This document shows positions 33,105-44,903 of a stretch of 64,000 nt of DNA, in pieces. The number at the start of each line of letters is the position of its first letter. The stretch's first letter is position 1. The notes under the pieces are model-generated. The model did no database searches and had not been told where the DNA came from. It saw nothing but the letters and a program-made list of their open reading frames with translations. The translations under genes and the position numbers were made by a program. The stretch comes from Agapanthus africanus (lineage: Eukaryota > Streptophyta > Magnoliopsida > Asparagales > Amaryllidaceae): assembly GCA_030015575.1 (NCBI GenBank), contig CM057337.1, positions 374,503,582 through 374,567,581 on the forward strand. Direction: 5' to 3'.

Positions 33105-36100
33105 CAAGGCTAATTATTGCGATGTCGCATACTCACAGCCCGTGTGATACCGAACACCCAACTCCTCTACTAGTCAGTCTCACAAAGCTCGTTTGCGAAA
33201 CTATTGCGTTCGAGAAATAGCCTCAGTGAGTGGATCCGCTTTGTTGTTTCTTTCTATGTCTCTCTAAATCTCATGTTCGCGGAGAAAGCCATCTCCCGAA
33301 ATGAGCAATACCTGTCTTAGAATGTGTCTGGATGTCTGATGGGACCTAGTTCATAAATGAACACCAAACCCAAACTTCTTAGACTGTATCGACAACTGAA
33401 CTTAATCAGTGTCCCGCGCCATGCCTCCCTCAGTATTGCCTTGGATCACCTGTCCAAAATACTGCCCCTCGTCAGAAGGAAAAACTATAACTCTGACAAC
33501 CTCCTTGTCGTCCATGTCACCTTGGAAGCCTGGAATGATAACTGTTTCCCGAATGAGGCTGTCGTTATCATATCCCTAGAACATCCACTTATGTTCTAAA
33601 ACTGCTTCCGACCGTTTCTCCAGTATTGGATTAATGTCAGCTTATTGCATCTAGTGCAAGAACAATGTCTGGTGTGGTACTTGACATCTCATGATTGACT
33701 CAATTGCCTGAGCAAGTGATCTGCCAATCATGCACATCCCTCTCCCCTTTAGTCTGTAAGACACTTTTAGAGAGGGTGACTCCATTACCTGCAGGTACAC
33801 TACCGTGCCAGGAGTCATCCATTCTAAATACCCTTAGAATGCTGTCTAAGTACCCAGATTGGGAGACTACCCAAATCTAGATCTAAAACCATAGATCTAG
33901 TAACCAGTATGTCTGATATAAAATCCATTTCCTTTGTGGAGAAAACACTGTGTGATGACCAAAGTATAACCGATTGTAGTATAGGAGTTTCCTTTCCTAC
34001 TCTGTGTATGTCATCCAAATACCAGGATATTACACCCTACTACCTTCTCAACAGATCCATCCCCTATTCTGATGAAGTCAAACCTATGACTGTCACGTCA
34101 GAAATAGATGATCTATCTCCGCTACTGGTGCTTCAGTCTATAAATAGACATAAGCTACCTGTCCACCAATGCTTCCGCTGCTCCCACTGACTACGACAAC
34201 CCTCTGGCAGAGTCATATACACGTACACTTCTAAAGCTAGTTTAGAACGACGCTATACTCATCCTCCCGCCGGGTCTCGCAACCTGGAACAACAGCAATG
34301 GCAAGTATGGGTAAACAAGAACCTCCCTGCCACCGTCCTTGAGGCTACCGGAGTACCTCTCGGGTGCCTGAGGTTACTCACCGTATCTGCGGAGTGGCCA
34401 ATGGAATGTCAATCCAGATTGAATCTTTAGGTTCCTTATCAAATCTTCAGTAATCGTTTGTGGTTCTGGAATCACTTCCAGTTCTACCATACTCCCACTA
34501 CTGTTTTCTGAAAAAATCCATTTTTAATAAAACTGTGGCGAGTCTAGAACAATATTGCTATTGTTCATCCAGATGGTAGAAAATCAACCCTCGTCATAGC
34601 CTGGGTCAACCCACAAACAGCCATTACAGAAACGTGCCTTGAGTTGTCCAGTGTCTGGTTTTAATCATAAGCCGGACAACTCCCCGTACCTTAACACCGT
34701 TAAGATATGAACTGTTCTATATCCCATATAGAAACAGAGGCACTGATTTAATTGAACCAGATTCAAATCATGCAGCTGTCCCCAGTGCATGTCAACTAAA
34801 TGGAAGGAGGCCGATCAGCGTTACTCAACTTAGGAATGCTTCCAATTATGAGTAACCTGAAAGAGAAGCAATTTCTCTTAATCACTACTATCAACTGAAT
34901 ACCATACACAAGTATCTACATCTTCGATCTCTTTGAAGAATCCCGATACTTGCTATACCTGGTTCTCTACTCTATTCAAATACCTATAACTTCTCCAAAT
35001 TCGGACCCTGTGTTTTCACGAAACACCTGTCTAAAGACTAGAGAAGTCATAAGTAAACCGAATATAGTACGAAGACCAACCCCTCTGTCCTGATGGATCC
35101 TGGACAACATACAATACTCTGTATAAGTCCCTTGAGTCTGAAAACTCATTCACTGTGTGTCGTAGGTTGAAAACTGTACTTATGGTTAAGAAGAATTACA
35201 CCGTTGTTTAATGCTCCTTACCTAACCATCCACTGATATAGGTAAATGTCGTAGACATAATTTCAGAAAGGTATATCTCACTCTATGAAAATAGACGTAC
35301 AGATAAATCAATTTGAAATTGGTGCATGACAGCGGATATTCAAAACCAAATATTTGCCGACCGGCAAACAGCCCAGGTGATTTCCTTAAATATCACCGAT
35401 TACAACGAATCCCAATATAATGGGGATGATCACCCAATTCCCAATAACTTACTCCCACTCATCATCTGAAAAACCATACAGATGTGAGAATCGTACCTGG
35501 TAAATACATACCCTGGAGTAAGGACTAATTGGGAAATCAGTTTTCCTTTAACAGTACACAGTGAAACTGAAACATTAAAATGTTTCGATGGGGTATCCCG
35601 GTATTCCTAGTAATGCCTCTTCTAAATTCACGACTGTAACCGTATAATTCTTTGCCACCTCTCCAAATCCCTTTATATGTCTTTAGTCATTACCTTCTGC
35701 ACACCCCTTTAGGCCAAATGGTTTTCTTCCTTCCCTACCGTTCGGCACCAGCCTATGGTTTGGAAGAAGACTATCCAATAAGCATAATGGGTGTACTGTC
35801 CCAATCCTAGGAACACTCGCAATGCGAGAGAAGGTGAGGATAAAAGACAACCGAATGAACTTAATTCCTATTTCTCCTGAACCATAATCCATCCCCGAAC
35901 TGGAACAAGTTCCTTTCGAGTTCATATATAACCATACGATGGAGTATCCAAATAAACTGTGGATCTTCGTAGTGATACGGAGTGTCCTGGAGAAATACAA
36001 AGGTGATGTGGGAGTGGTAACGAAATACCTGGTTTGGTCGTGAATATCTGTTGCAATTTACTTTGCCCTCTTACTAATCCCTTGCTTTGTCTGAACTTAA

Positions 36101-36509
36101 TACCTTCTGTACACCATCGTTAGGCTAATTAGTTTTCTTCATTCCCTACCGGTCGGCACCAGCCTAAGGTTTGGAAGAAGACTATCCAATTTGCGTAACA
36201 GGTGTACTACTCCTAAACCAAGGAGCACTCGCAACCGGAGAGGAGGCAAAAGGAAAAGACAACTGAATAATCCTATCCGTTTTCTCCAGAACCTGAAACC
36301 ATCCTCGAATAAATTCTTTCGAGTTCGTATCTAACCATACGATGGTTTTGTCCAATGGAAGTGGACGTTCGTAGTAATACGAGGTGTCCTGGAGAAAAGG
36401 GTAAAAGTAGGAGTGGCAATGAGATTTGCAACTCTGACAATCCAAAAGCCAGTGTTAAAGAAGGTTCGGTCAACTTGGTCACTGAGTCATAGTCTTAGGG
36501 TCGGGTCAA
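33105..36509 (-). pseudogene. C internal region: unreadable pol relics and an unidentified duplicated segment
   Basis: Short stretches still betray a pol origin. For example the minus strand at about 34195-34165 matches the AGTGGGAGCAGCGGAA and CCAGAGGGTT words of RT in B, and the polypurine tract follows the expected RNase H end. No domain can be read for more than a few dozen codons. Between 35680 and 36440 two related units of about 310 bases (below) replace what should be gag and early pol; I cannot identify them. Shared lesions with C' and 21426-22435 show that the region decayed before the copies were made. Confidence 0.75.
35688..36400 (-). repeat. C: two diverged copies of an unidentified segment of about 310 bp
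   Basis: 35688-35993 and about 36098-36394 share words such as CGGCACCAGCCTA, TTTGGAAGAAGACTATCCAA, TTCGAGTTC, ACCATACGATGG and GTCCTGGAGAAA in the same order, roughly 75% alike by eye. Not seen in A, B, E or F. Minus-strand frames in both are open for about 90-105 codons but their translations do not agree, so coding is doubtful. Confidence 0.75.
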
Positions 36510-36815
36510 TGGTCGCTGCCAAAGAGAGAGAGAAAAGAAACACTCAGCGTGCACTCTAACCTAGATCAGAATGGTTACCAATTTATCTAATCTGGAATCC
36601 TCCCACTGTACCTCAAATTCTCCTCCAAACCTGAAAGAAGAATTAGTCGGGGTCACCCGAGGAGTAAACTAACTCATCAGTGGGAATCGGGATCCAACTC
36701 TCATCGCATGACAACGTGACGGAATCCGCTCACGGTATCACACTCCAGAAGGTATGCGCATATCTGGCAAGTTTCAGTTCTTTTGAAACTCCCGATGTGA
36801 TTTCTGCCCCATGCT

Positions 36816-37025
36816 CTTATGACCTTGACGAAGGCCAACAAATCATAAGTCACATGTCAAGTTCTACCCGTCATTCTCCAGGTTGATTTGAACCCACCCG
36901 CACAAGCCCTTGACGAAGGCCAACAAGGCTATACGACTGTCCCAAACCAACGCATCTATCTATGCTGCAGAAAGGCAACAAGCAGCTACCATACACTATG
37001 CCTTGACGAAGGCCAACAAATATAG
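36816..37025 (-). other. C: three hairpins with common loop CTTC
   Basis: CCTTGACGAAGGCCAACAA (plus strand) occurs at 36823, 36908 and 37001 without any change. Outer arms are CTTATGA/TCATAAG at 36816-36849, AGCC/GGCT at 36905-36930 and CTAT/ATAG at 36996-37025. Confidence 0.85.
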
Positions 37026-38566
37026 CATGAATACTACGTGCTACCCGTCTGAAACGACGGAGGGCTACGAATGGTTTCTGGCGAAAACCTTTAACGTAAT
37101 GAACTTGATATCGTTGAAGGAACGGATAGCATTTAAAAATATAGTGACGAAAACCGTTGCTAAAGAGGTCACTCCCGGTGAAGGGATCTCGGCTCTTTCC
37201 CCGTAGAATGGGGTGCAGGATATTCCAACTGAATACCACGGTGCAAAGCAAAAGTAATCGGCTATAGTGAAGTTAATGCCCTGACGCAAACTTTTTGTCC
37301 AAGGGGTCACTCCCGGTGAAGGGATCTCGGCCCTTGCCTCGTCGACTGAGGAGCAGGATATTCCAACTGAATACCACGATGCAAAACAAAAGTGAACGTC
37401 CTTGCAATAACAGCTTTTTGAAAAGTGTTCCAACAACATCAGATTAGGTTTGTTTTTAACTTGCATTGATCCGAATCAACGCAGTCCCATCAATTGATCA
37501 CACCAAAAAGAACGAAAATATACTGATGTGCGTATATGCCATCCGCATTCGCCACTGGGTCCCGTCATTACCCGTTAGGTTAGCTAACTAACGACAGAGC
37601 GGGGACTGGACTAGCGCGGATGCAAAACATATACAACATCTACTAATATATATACCAATATATTATATTCGCTCAAGGCGTGAATAAAATGCAACATCAC
37701 AGAAAATGTACAGCATCACAGAAACAATACAGATATCTGGGATCCCCGGGTTTCACAGAGCCACTGCTGAAACCCGACGTTCCCCTGGTCGTGTGGATAG
37801 CCTGTGCGATGAAATCCTAGACCCCTACGGGCACGGCAAGTCACCCGCCAAAACCTGAAGCGAGGCAGCCCCCTTCAGCGCCGTGAATGGACCGCCCAGC
37901 ACTTCACGGAATCCGGTAACTCGGGCACCCTTCCTGGGTCAACCTGTACCCCCTACGAGTGCGGCGAATAGACCGCCAATTCTAGAGTGAAGCCCCCTCC
38001 GTCTCAATGCCATGAGATGCGTGCTTGTTGCCCTCTAGAACCCGGCTGTCCGTGCACCCCTCCGCGGGGCAATCCTAGTACAGAAAGTAAAATATACATA
38101 CAACGGGTACATCGACCGCAACCTGGCCGTGCCCCAAAATAATAATACAAACAGGCAGTGACGGCAGTCCACATGTCGGACGCTCGCCCCGCAATATCAA
38201 ATGTACATAATACAACCACAACTGTACTAGCATTGCATCCAGGCTATCCCCCACGACCGATCCGCAACATCACAGCAAAAACAGAACATCAACGTGAAAG
38301 TCACGTTCGCAAATCCGTCTAACCGGGCTATAGCAGTTAGACTGGATTTACCGATCAAGTGACATTCACGGTCGCAGATATAATGTAAATACTGTGAAAA
38401 ATGTGTTTAAAATTTTCCGATTGATCAAAAATTAACAAGTGGGCCCCAAAGCAATACTGTAGCACTCACAGAGATTCTGGGCCCAAATTTAATATTCCAA
38501 AACCCCAATTTTAACCCCAGAAAGAGACTGTAGAAATTTGGTGCAGCGACCCCAAAATAGTGCGGC

Positions 38567-38603
38567 GGAACCGCGGCCCAAAGGGGTGTTTGGCCGCGGT
38601 TCC
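38567..38603 (-). other. C: GC-rich foldback about 220 bases after the primer site
   Basis: GGAACCGCGGCC (38567-38578) and GGCCGCGGTTCC (38592-38603) pair over 12 bases without mismatch. Confidence 0.85.
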
Positions 38604-38808
38604 GTGCTCCTACAGTGGATTTGGCGCATCGAATTTTCACAGAACTCTTATATTTCCCAGTACATCACTTTTCTGTAACCTGAAAAATTTTTCGACACCA
38701 GAAAATTTTAACAGAAAACTGATGTAAGCAAAAATGCGAATTTTGGAATTTTGGTCGATCGGAAATGCAAAACACATTAAACCAAGCTAGACTAAGTTAA
38801 TGGCGAGT

Positions 38809-38819
38809 CTCTGATACCA
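38809..38819 (-). other. C primer binding site
   Basis: Minus strand TGGTATCAGAG, one base from the LTR, for initiator methionine tRNA. Confidence 0.92.
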
Positions 38820-38820
38820 C

Positions 38821-41056
38821 TGTAAGTGCACGGCGGCGCCCCGGCCGTCAATCCGACGGCCAAATGCGGAAGCGGTGATAAACTTTAATTTTTCTTGAAC
38901 TGGCAAACCGCCGCGCACTAATACCCGGATCGAACCATTAATTAGTCCTAGCTATCGTCAAGAAAGGGAAGAGAGATATACCGACAGATCCGAGTCCTCC
39001 GGTCTTCTCGTCATCGTCCCGATCTCCTGCGGAATGTCCCGTCTCCTTCTCGTCGCCGGAAGTGCACCACATCGCCTACTTCTTTTACGGGCTCCCACCT
39101 CAATGCCGAGGCAACTCGGGCACGAAGCCGGCTACTCGACGTGCCCAAGATTCGCTGTAGAATATGTAGTACTTAAGTCTCACTTTGGGGTTCATGGAGA
39201 TGCCATTTTAGGTGGAGGGATGATACAAGAACAATGTAGAGGAACTTCGGGGATTTTGGAACATGAAATGAGCAAAACCCCACACCACAAAAACTTGGAC
39301 AGCCCACCCTCATGGTGGCCGGCCATCACTAGAGGAGAGGGAGGGTGAGAATGAGGAGGAGCCACAAAAATAATGGGAGCCATCTCATATCATACAAGAG
39401 AGAGAGAGAGGAATGGTTATCATAACAAGAGATGATCACTAACCCAAACCCACACTCAACCAACAATCGTCAACAACCATGATGCTTACAAAGTCAAGCC
39501 ATCATGAAGCTAGAAGTCAAGGTCAATGAGAGACTATCATGATACAACAATAAGCAAAGAACCCCTCCACAAATGCTTATTTGCAACAATGCAAATAAGC
39601 CCTCCTCCACCAATCTTCGGCCAATGAACGAAACAATGGAAATCGGCCGAAACGGAAAGCAAACTGGCAACTCCAGAAAACTGGTCCCGTAATAAATTAC
39701 AGGAAAAACCCCGATACTGTGCATACACACCCGCATCTGTATTTCGACTGAAATACAAATGCAATGAGACAAAATCTACACTGTACTATACTAGGATCCG
39801 GCTTAAACCAAAGCCGGCTAGTAATATCCGTTCGATCCTGATCCGTGCAATACCGCACGTATCTGATCGAACCCTGCCATATATCCATACGGCCTATAGT
39901 ACAAACTGTCCGATCCGGATCCGTGCAATACCGCACGTATCTGATCGGACCTTGCCATATCTCCATACGGCCTCTACAACCTTTCGCCCGAAAGCTGAGT
40001 AACTGAATGTGGGGGACTCTAAAGACTCGTCAACACCTTGGTTGTGGATTTAACCACTAGCACGTCAGAGGTATAAGCCAATACGTAACGGGCTACCAGG
40101 TATTGACCAAAAGGGACGTCTGTGAGCGAACTCAGCCTGACACCCTACTGAGCCTGTCAGTGACAATATCCGTACAGTCCGGTCCGTTCGTCTATGAGCA
40201 TCGCATGGCGGGCCTAGGGGGTTGGTAAAAGTCAGACCCCCAAAAGCGGTACAAGTCGTGTCGGAGTGTAGCCCAGAACACCCTGAGATACTACTGGAAT
40301 ACCTACCAGTAAATCTCCTTGCCTCGGCCGAGGGCTTCGTGTAATGGCTCTCCTAGACACAGCACGACCTCACCCCCAATACCGGAAGAGACGAACCCCT
40401 GAAGATACGCTCACTGCCTCCATGTGGCTCGGGACTGTACCCAACTAAAACCTGTTTGCACGACTCCTTTGAGCCGTGGTAGGGTAGTAATCAAAGTACA
40501 GTGGGAACTCACACGAGACAAATGACGATCCCCAGGTCGATGAACTAACCTGCACACATGTCACCAGGGAACTGCCATCTGACGTCTGGTATATGACCAA
40601 CTAGCATGTTCCCGGCGAGTCCTGTCCGGTGTACTCATAACCCAATGAGCACCTGTATACATCTTAGGTGATCCAACTGACACCAGTGGCTTGTGAGACC
40701 GGCCACCGCCCCTCGTCGGGGTCTCGACTGTATACACTAGTCTACTCTGAAGTATCGATGCCCTGTCTCTAAACTCACACGACTAGGGACCAATTAAGGA
40801 TTTGCTTATAGACTACCAGCTCCCACTTATATGATCGCCCTCATACTGCTGGTGGTCAAGCAAGAATCCTAGGGGCTCTACCAACGTGTAATAGCGACCT
40901 GTAAGGTCACCTCAAACAGTACACGATGATAAAGATGAACCAGATAGCATACTATCATCTCGAGTAAGACTGTCCTACCGGGATAGGTCCTTCCTCAATC
41001 ATTGCAATCACGTACCTGTGATCCAATAATTGACTCTGAGGGCACTATCTCCAACA
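38821..41056 (-). repeat. C 5' LTR (2236 bp)
   Basis: Near-identical to 30852-33088, with one indel (AACCCCCTCC against AACCCCTCC) and about 16 base changes. Confidence 0.97.
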
Positions 41057-41061
41057 TAATG

Positions 41062-41712
41062 TATGCGATGTTGTGTACCAGACCAGATGTGGCTTATGCA
41101 CTGAGTGTGGTAAGCAGGTATCAGTCAAACCCTGGGGAGAAACATTGGACAGCAGTAAAGAACATTCTCAAGTACCTGAGAAGGACTAAGGAGATGTTCT
41201 TGGTGTATGGCGGAAAAGACCTCCAGATTGAGGCCTTTGCTGACTCCAGCTTCCAGAGTGACAAGGATGATTCCAAGTCCATGTCGGGTTTTGTCTTTAC
41301 CCTCAATGGAGGGGCGGTGTGTTGGAAGAGCTCCAAACAGGAAACCGTTGCTGCCTCGACTATGGAAGCGGAATATATCGCTGCATCTGATGCCGCAAAA
41401 GAAGCTGTCTGGATGAGGAAGTTCTTGAGAGAACTTCAGGTGGTTCCGTCCATTGTTGACCCAATACTTCTGTATTGCGACAACAACGGGGCTATAGCTT
41501 TAGCGAAGGAACCCAGGTCCCATCAGAAATCCAGACACATCTTAAGGCGGTATCACCTGATCAGGGAGATCGTTGATCGCCAGGAGATCGAGGTTCGGAG
41601 GGTTGCTTCAGAAGATAACACAGCAGATCCATTCACCAAGGCCTTGCCCCAGACTCAGTTCGAGCGGCTGATCGAGATGATAGGTCTTCGATACGCCAGT
41701 ACATGGCCTTAG
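41062..41712 (+). pseudogene. B pol, second part: RNase H, after the C insertion
   Basis: This resumes the B frame exactly: C plus its 5-base duplication adds 10,210 bases, and the frame shifts by that amount. It reads ARPDVAYAL-like sequence (TRPDVAYALSVVSRYQ), then the RNase H motifs EAFADSSFQSDKDDSKSMSG, ASTMEAEYIAASDAAKEAVW, LLYCDNNGAIALAKEP and DNTADPFTKALPQ, ending in TAG at 41710-41712, which overlaps the polypurine tract. RNase H removes RNA from the RNA/DNA hybrid during reverse transcription. Acidic residues D, E and D of the active site are present. Confidence 0.95.
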
Positions 41713-41726
41713 TGCAAGTGGGAGAT
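41711..41726 (+). other. B polypurine tract
   Basis: AGTGCAAGTGGGAGAT directly before the 3' LTR; its first bases are the pol stop codon. Confidence 0.92.
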
Positions 41727-43767
41727 TGTTAGTGTATATGCCCTAGAGGCCATTACTGTATCATACTAGTCTGTATATTACTTGATGGAAGCTTGGGATA
41801 TTCACAGTTGTATATACAATCTTGCTCGAAATGGTAGTATGCTACCTGGTTTGTCTCTACTTCAATATGTGCATGTGTTTCTTTTAGCATATCGCTTATA
41901 TATATATTAGTAGAGCCCTTAGGATCATTGCTTGATTACTAGCGTTGTGATGGCGCTCACACTCGTGGGGGCTGGGTAATCCATAAGCACATCTTTATAC
42001 CGGTCCCTAGTCGTTGGACTATCGAGACAGGACATCGATACTCCGGAGTAGACTAGCGTATGCGCTTCTCATCCCAGCGTGGGAGACGGTCTGTCCCACA
42101 GCCGTCAGTACGTCGTACTTGAGATAGTATGCGGGTGCTCGTTAGGTTACGAGTACACTGGACAGGACTCGTCGGGGACTGTTGGTTGGTATTATACCTA
42201 TCGTCAGTTTTCAGTTCCCAGGTGACATGAGTACAGCTTAGTCCGCTGACTTGACACTGTCACTTCGCCTCGAGTGTGTTCCCACTGTACTTTGATTACT
42301 ACCCTACCACGGCTCAAAGGAGTCGTGCAAACAGGTAGTAGTTGGGAGCAGTCCCGAAGCACTTGGAGGCAGTGACGGTTAGACAGGATTCTTCTCTCCC
42401 GGTATTGGGGGTTGACATCACGCTGTGTCTAGGAGAGCCATTACACGAGTAGTCCCTGGCCAGGGCAAGCGAGATATACTGGTAGGTTTCCAGTGTTATC
42501 TCAGAGTGTTCTGGGCTACACTCCGACACGACTTGTACCGCTATTAGGGGACTGACGTTCACCGCCCCCTAGGCCCGCCATGCGATGTATCAGATGAACA
42601 GACCGGACTGTACGGAGACTGTCATATTCAGGCTCAGTAGGAGTTCAGATGGGGTTCACCTCGTCAGTCTTCTTATCGACATCTACCTGGGGACCGTTAC
42701 GTACAGCTAGTGCCGCTTGCTGTCTGTGGTTAAACCCACTGCCAGCGTAGTGTCGAGTCTTTAGAGTCCCACACAGAGAGCTATTCGACTTTAGGCAAAA
42801 TGAGTAGAGGTCGCATGGTTTTGCGACAGGGTTCGTTCACATCCGCGCACTTGTGCACGTTTGCTGTCCGGACAGCTTATACTAGCGGGCTTTAGTTTAA
42901 GCCGGATCCTAGTATATGATTTGGGATTGGTTTTTCTCATTGTATTCGTATTCCTCGGATCACGAATACGGGTGCGTATGCACAGTTGCTTGAGACAGAG
43001 GGAGAGGACCTTGATTAGGGTTAATGACTATTGTCATTTTATTAACCCTAATGCTTATGTGTGTATTATGGTTAATTGATATTAGTTTAATAATTGTGCA
43101 TGGTTATGGTTGTTGACCATTTGACCTTCTTGACTTATTGACCTTGGTTGATACTTTGACCATCATCATTTCATTTGGAAGATACTTTTTGATCCTTGCA
43201 ATTTGCATTAAAAATGAAATGATAATGGTCATGTCTTGATTAAGCCATGACAATTATCTAAGTAATTATCTAATTAAAATAATACACACATATATGTGAG
43301 AATGGTTCATTTTATTCTCATTCTATCATTCACTTTCTCTCTCTTGTTCTTCTTCTCCCTCAAGCTCTCCCCTCTCATGTGTTGAGAAACACTTGAGCTT
43401 GAGAAAAACCTCTTCTTGATAATCTTTACTCTCATCTAGGGTTCAAGGATTAGCTCTTCTTGCACCCTAGTTACTTCTAGCTTGGAGTTGAAGCCAAAGG
43501 TCGAGGCTTTCAGGTGGATCTTTCTTCGATGTGAGAAGACGACTAAGGTGACCTCCTTCCACCACTCCAAGGAGCAAGGAGAGAAGGACATAAAGCCCAA
43601 GGTATAACCTTTCTAGCACTTAGCTAGTTTCTAGTTAGCTTAAGCTTGTTTTTGTTTAGCAAAGATCCTTCATAGTCTAGTCCATGTTGCCTAAGTTGAT
43701 AAAAATTTGATTTTTATTCCGTTTTCCGCCTCCCCGCAAGTACTGGGGTAGGCAACGTGGACTTACA
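41727..43767 (+). repeat. B 3' LTR (2041 bp)
   Basis: Pairs with 23434-25475; about 42 differences by eye, mostly transitions. Confidence 0.97.
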
Positions 43768-44903
43768 GGAACCTGAGTGCCTAGCATCGACACTCGAAAA
43801 CATCATGAAAACCTGTGCCTAGCATCGGCACGTAAATCCTCATATGCCGGCCATCCGTCAGTCCGGGTCAGCCCACTCTCTCATATGTTGGGCATCCGTC
43901 AGTCCGGGTCAGCCCTCTCTCAATATATCGGGCATCCGTCAGTCCGGCTCAGCCCTCTCTCAATATATCGGGCATCCGTCAGTCCGGTCAGCCCTCTCTC
44001 AATATATCGGGCATCCGTCAGTCCGGGTCAGCCTCTCTCAATATATCGGGCATCCGTCAGTCCGGGTCAGCCCTCTCTCAATATATCGGGCATCCGTCAG
44101 TCTCTCTCAAAACCAGAAATATCATAGAAACAACATATCTCAATGCGCAAATCAGAAAGCATGATGCATGTGACATATAAATGAAATGAAAGTATATCAT
44201 GCAGCATGGAATAATAGTATGCACATACAAGGGTCATATCCGGATGCAGTAATACTACTGTGTAGTGACATGGCAATTACCGATGAAGATGTGTGTGAGC
44301 CGGCAAGTAAGTGTACGTGGTACATACGCATCATCGGTAATGGTGCTGGTATCCTAGCAGCATGATTGTAATATATCAATAAACACAAGCAATGCAATGC
44401 AAATAGCATGAATGCGCGGAATCAAATAATCAACGCAACAGTAAAGAATCTACGTCAATAAATATATCATGTAGCCTTACCTTTTGAAATAAGACGAATC
44501 AGGGTTTTTGGTAAAATAAGGGCTACGGTGTTTTAAGAGAAGATGCGTCGTTTGAAAATATCCGTAGAATCCCTTTTTCCTATCCTTAAAATATCCCTGA
44601 TTCGTTAGTTTTGAAATAGGTATGACTCGGGTCTAGTCGAATGCCTACTATGCGAACTACGGACCCAACTATCAAGCCAAACAGGAGAGGTATGGCAACC
44701 ACCTAAATCTGAGTCGATATATATACATATAAATATAATAGTCGGTGATCCCGCCTCAATAGTATCACAACGATATAATATCCTCGAGTCATGAGCGCGG
44801 ATCTATCATCAATATAGGCTCGTACGGTAAATCGTCGTACGGCATCCCAATAGCTGGGTACGGGTTAATATCACATTATCTCATCACATATCAGGTATCA
44901 CTA
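43768..44903 (+). mobile_element. Right part of the probable gypsy-type LTR, interrupted by element E
   Basis: Continues 22436-23433 after the GGAAC duplication. It contains a 40-base minisatellite, then low-complexity AT-rich sequence. No end with a matching target duplication is found before 44904, so the repeat probably continues right of E, outside the window. Confidence 0.45.
43848..44110. repeat. 40-bp minisatellite, about 7 copies
   Basis: GGGCATCCGTCAGTCCGGGT followed by CAGCCCTCTCTCAATATATC repeats head to tail; two units have 39 bases and the first and last are partial or diverged. Units are contiguous, without unique spacers. Confidence 0.95.

Larger units (their letters stand above)
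36510..38820 (-). other. C structured leader (2.3 kb)
   Basis: Non-coding on both strands. Reading the minus strand from the primer site: GC foldback (38603-38567), CGGGTTTCA/TGAAACCCG (37776-37747), a duplicated GGGAGTGAC module (37390-37160), three hairpins (37025-36816) and AGTTTCA/TGAAACT (about 36790-36770). The order equals that of A and B. It ends with CTCTCTTTGGCAG-CGACCATT near 36525-36508, at the place of the gag start in B, but no gag follows. Confidence 0.8.
30852..41056 (-). mobile_element. Element C: complete 10.2-kb non-autonomous copia-type element inside B pol
   Basis: On the plus strand it starts TGTAAGTGCACGG and ends ATCTCCAACA. TAATG is duplicated at 30847-30851 and 41057-41061. 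The minus-strand order is LTR (41056-38821), primer site, leader (to about 36510), internal region (to 33105), polypurine tract, LTR (33088-30852). The LTRs differ at about 16 sites plus one indel (0.7% by eye), so insertion is recent. Yet the 5.7-kb internal region has no readable gag or pol, only scrambled relics shared with C' and with 21426-22435. It therefore moved using foreign proteins. Confidence 0.95.
23434..43767 (+). mobile_element. Element B: copia element with near-complete gag-pol, interrupted by element C
   Basis: Ends are TGTTAG and CTTACA, with GGAAC duplicated at 23429-23433 and 43768-43772. LTRs are 2042 and 2041 bases with about 42 differences by eye (2.1%). Without the 10,210 bases brought by C and its duplication, the element would be about 10.1 kb. 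It has the only readable gag-pol of the window, so its lineage is the best local candidate for supplying proteins to the defective elements. This copy itself is dead: two in-frame stops plus the insertion. Confidence 0.95.

Noticed and set aside
36182-36445. Possible envelope-like or extra gene in element C
   Set aside because: The two duplicated units give unrelated translations and no signal peptide or membrane span; coding is not supported.
43777-44164. Possible CRISPR-like array or repeat protein
   Set aside because: Units are directly contiguous with no unique spacers and the genome is eukaryotic; open frames over it simply translate a 40-base repeat in shifting frames.
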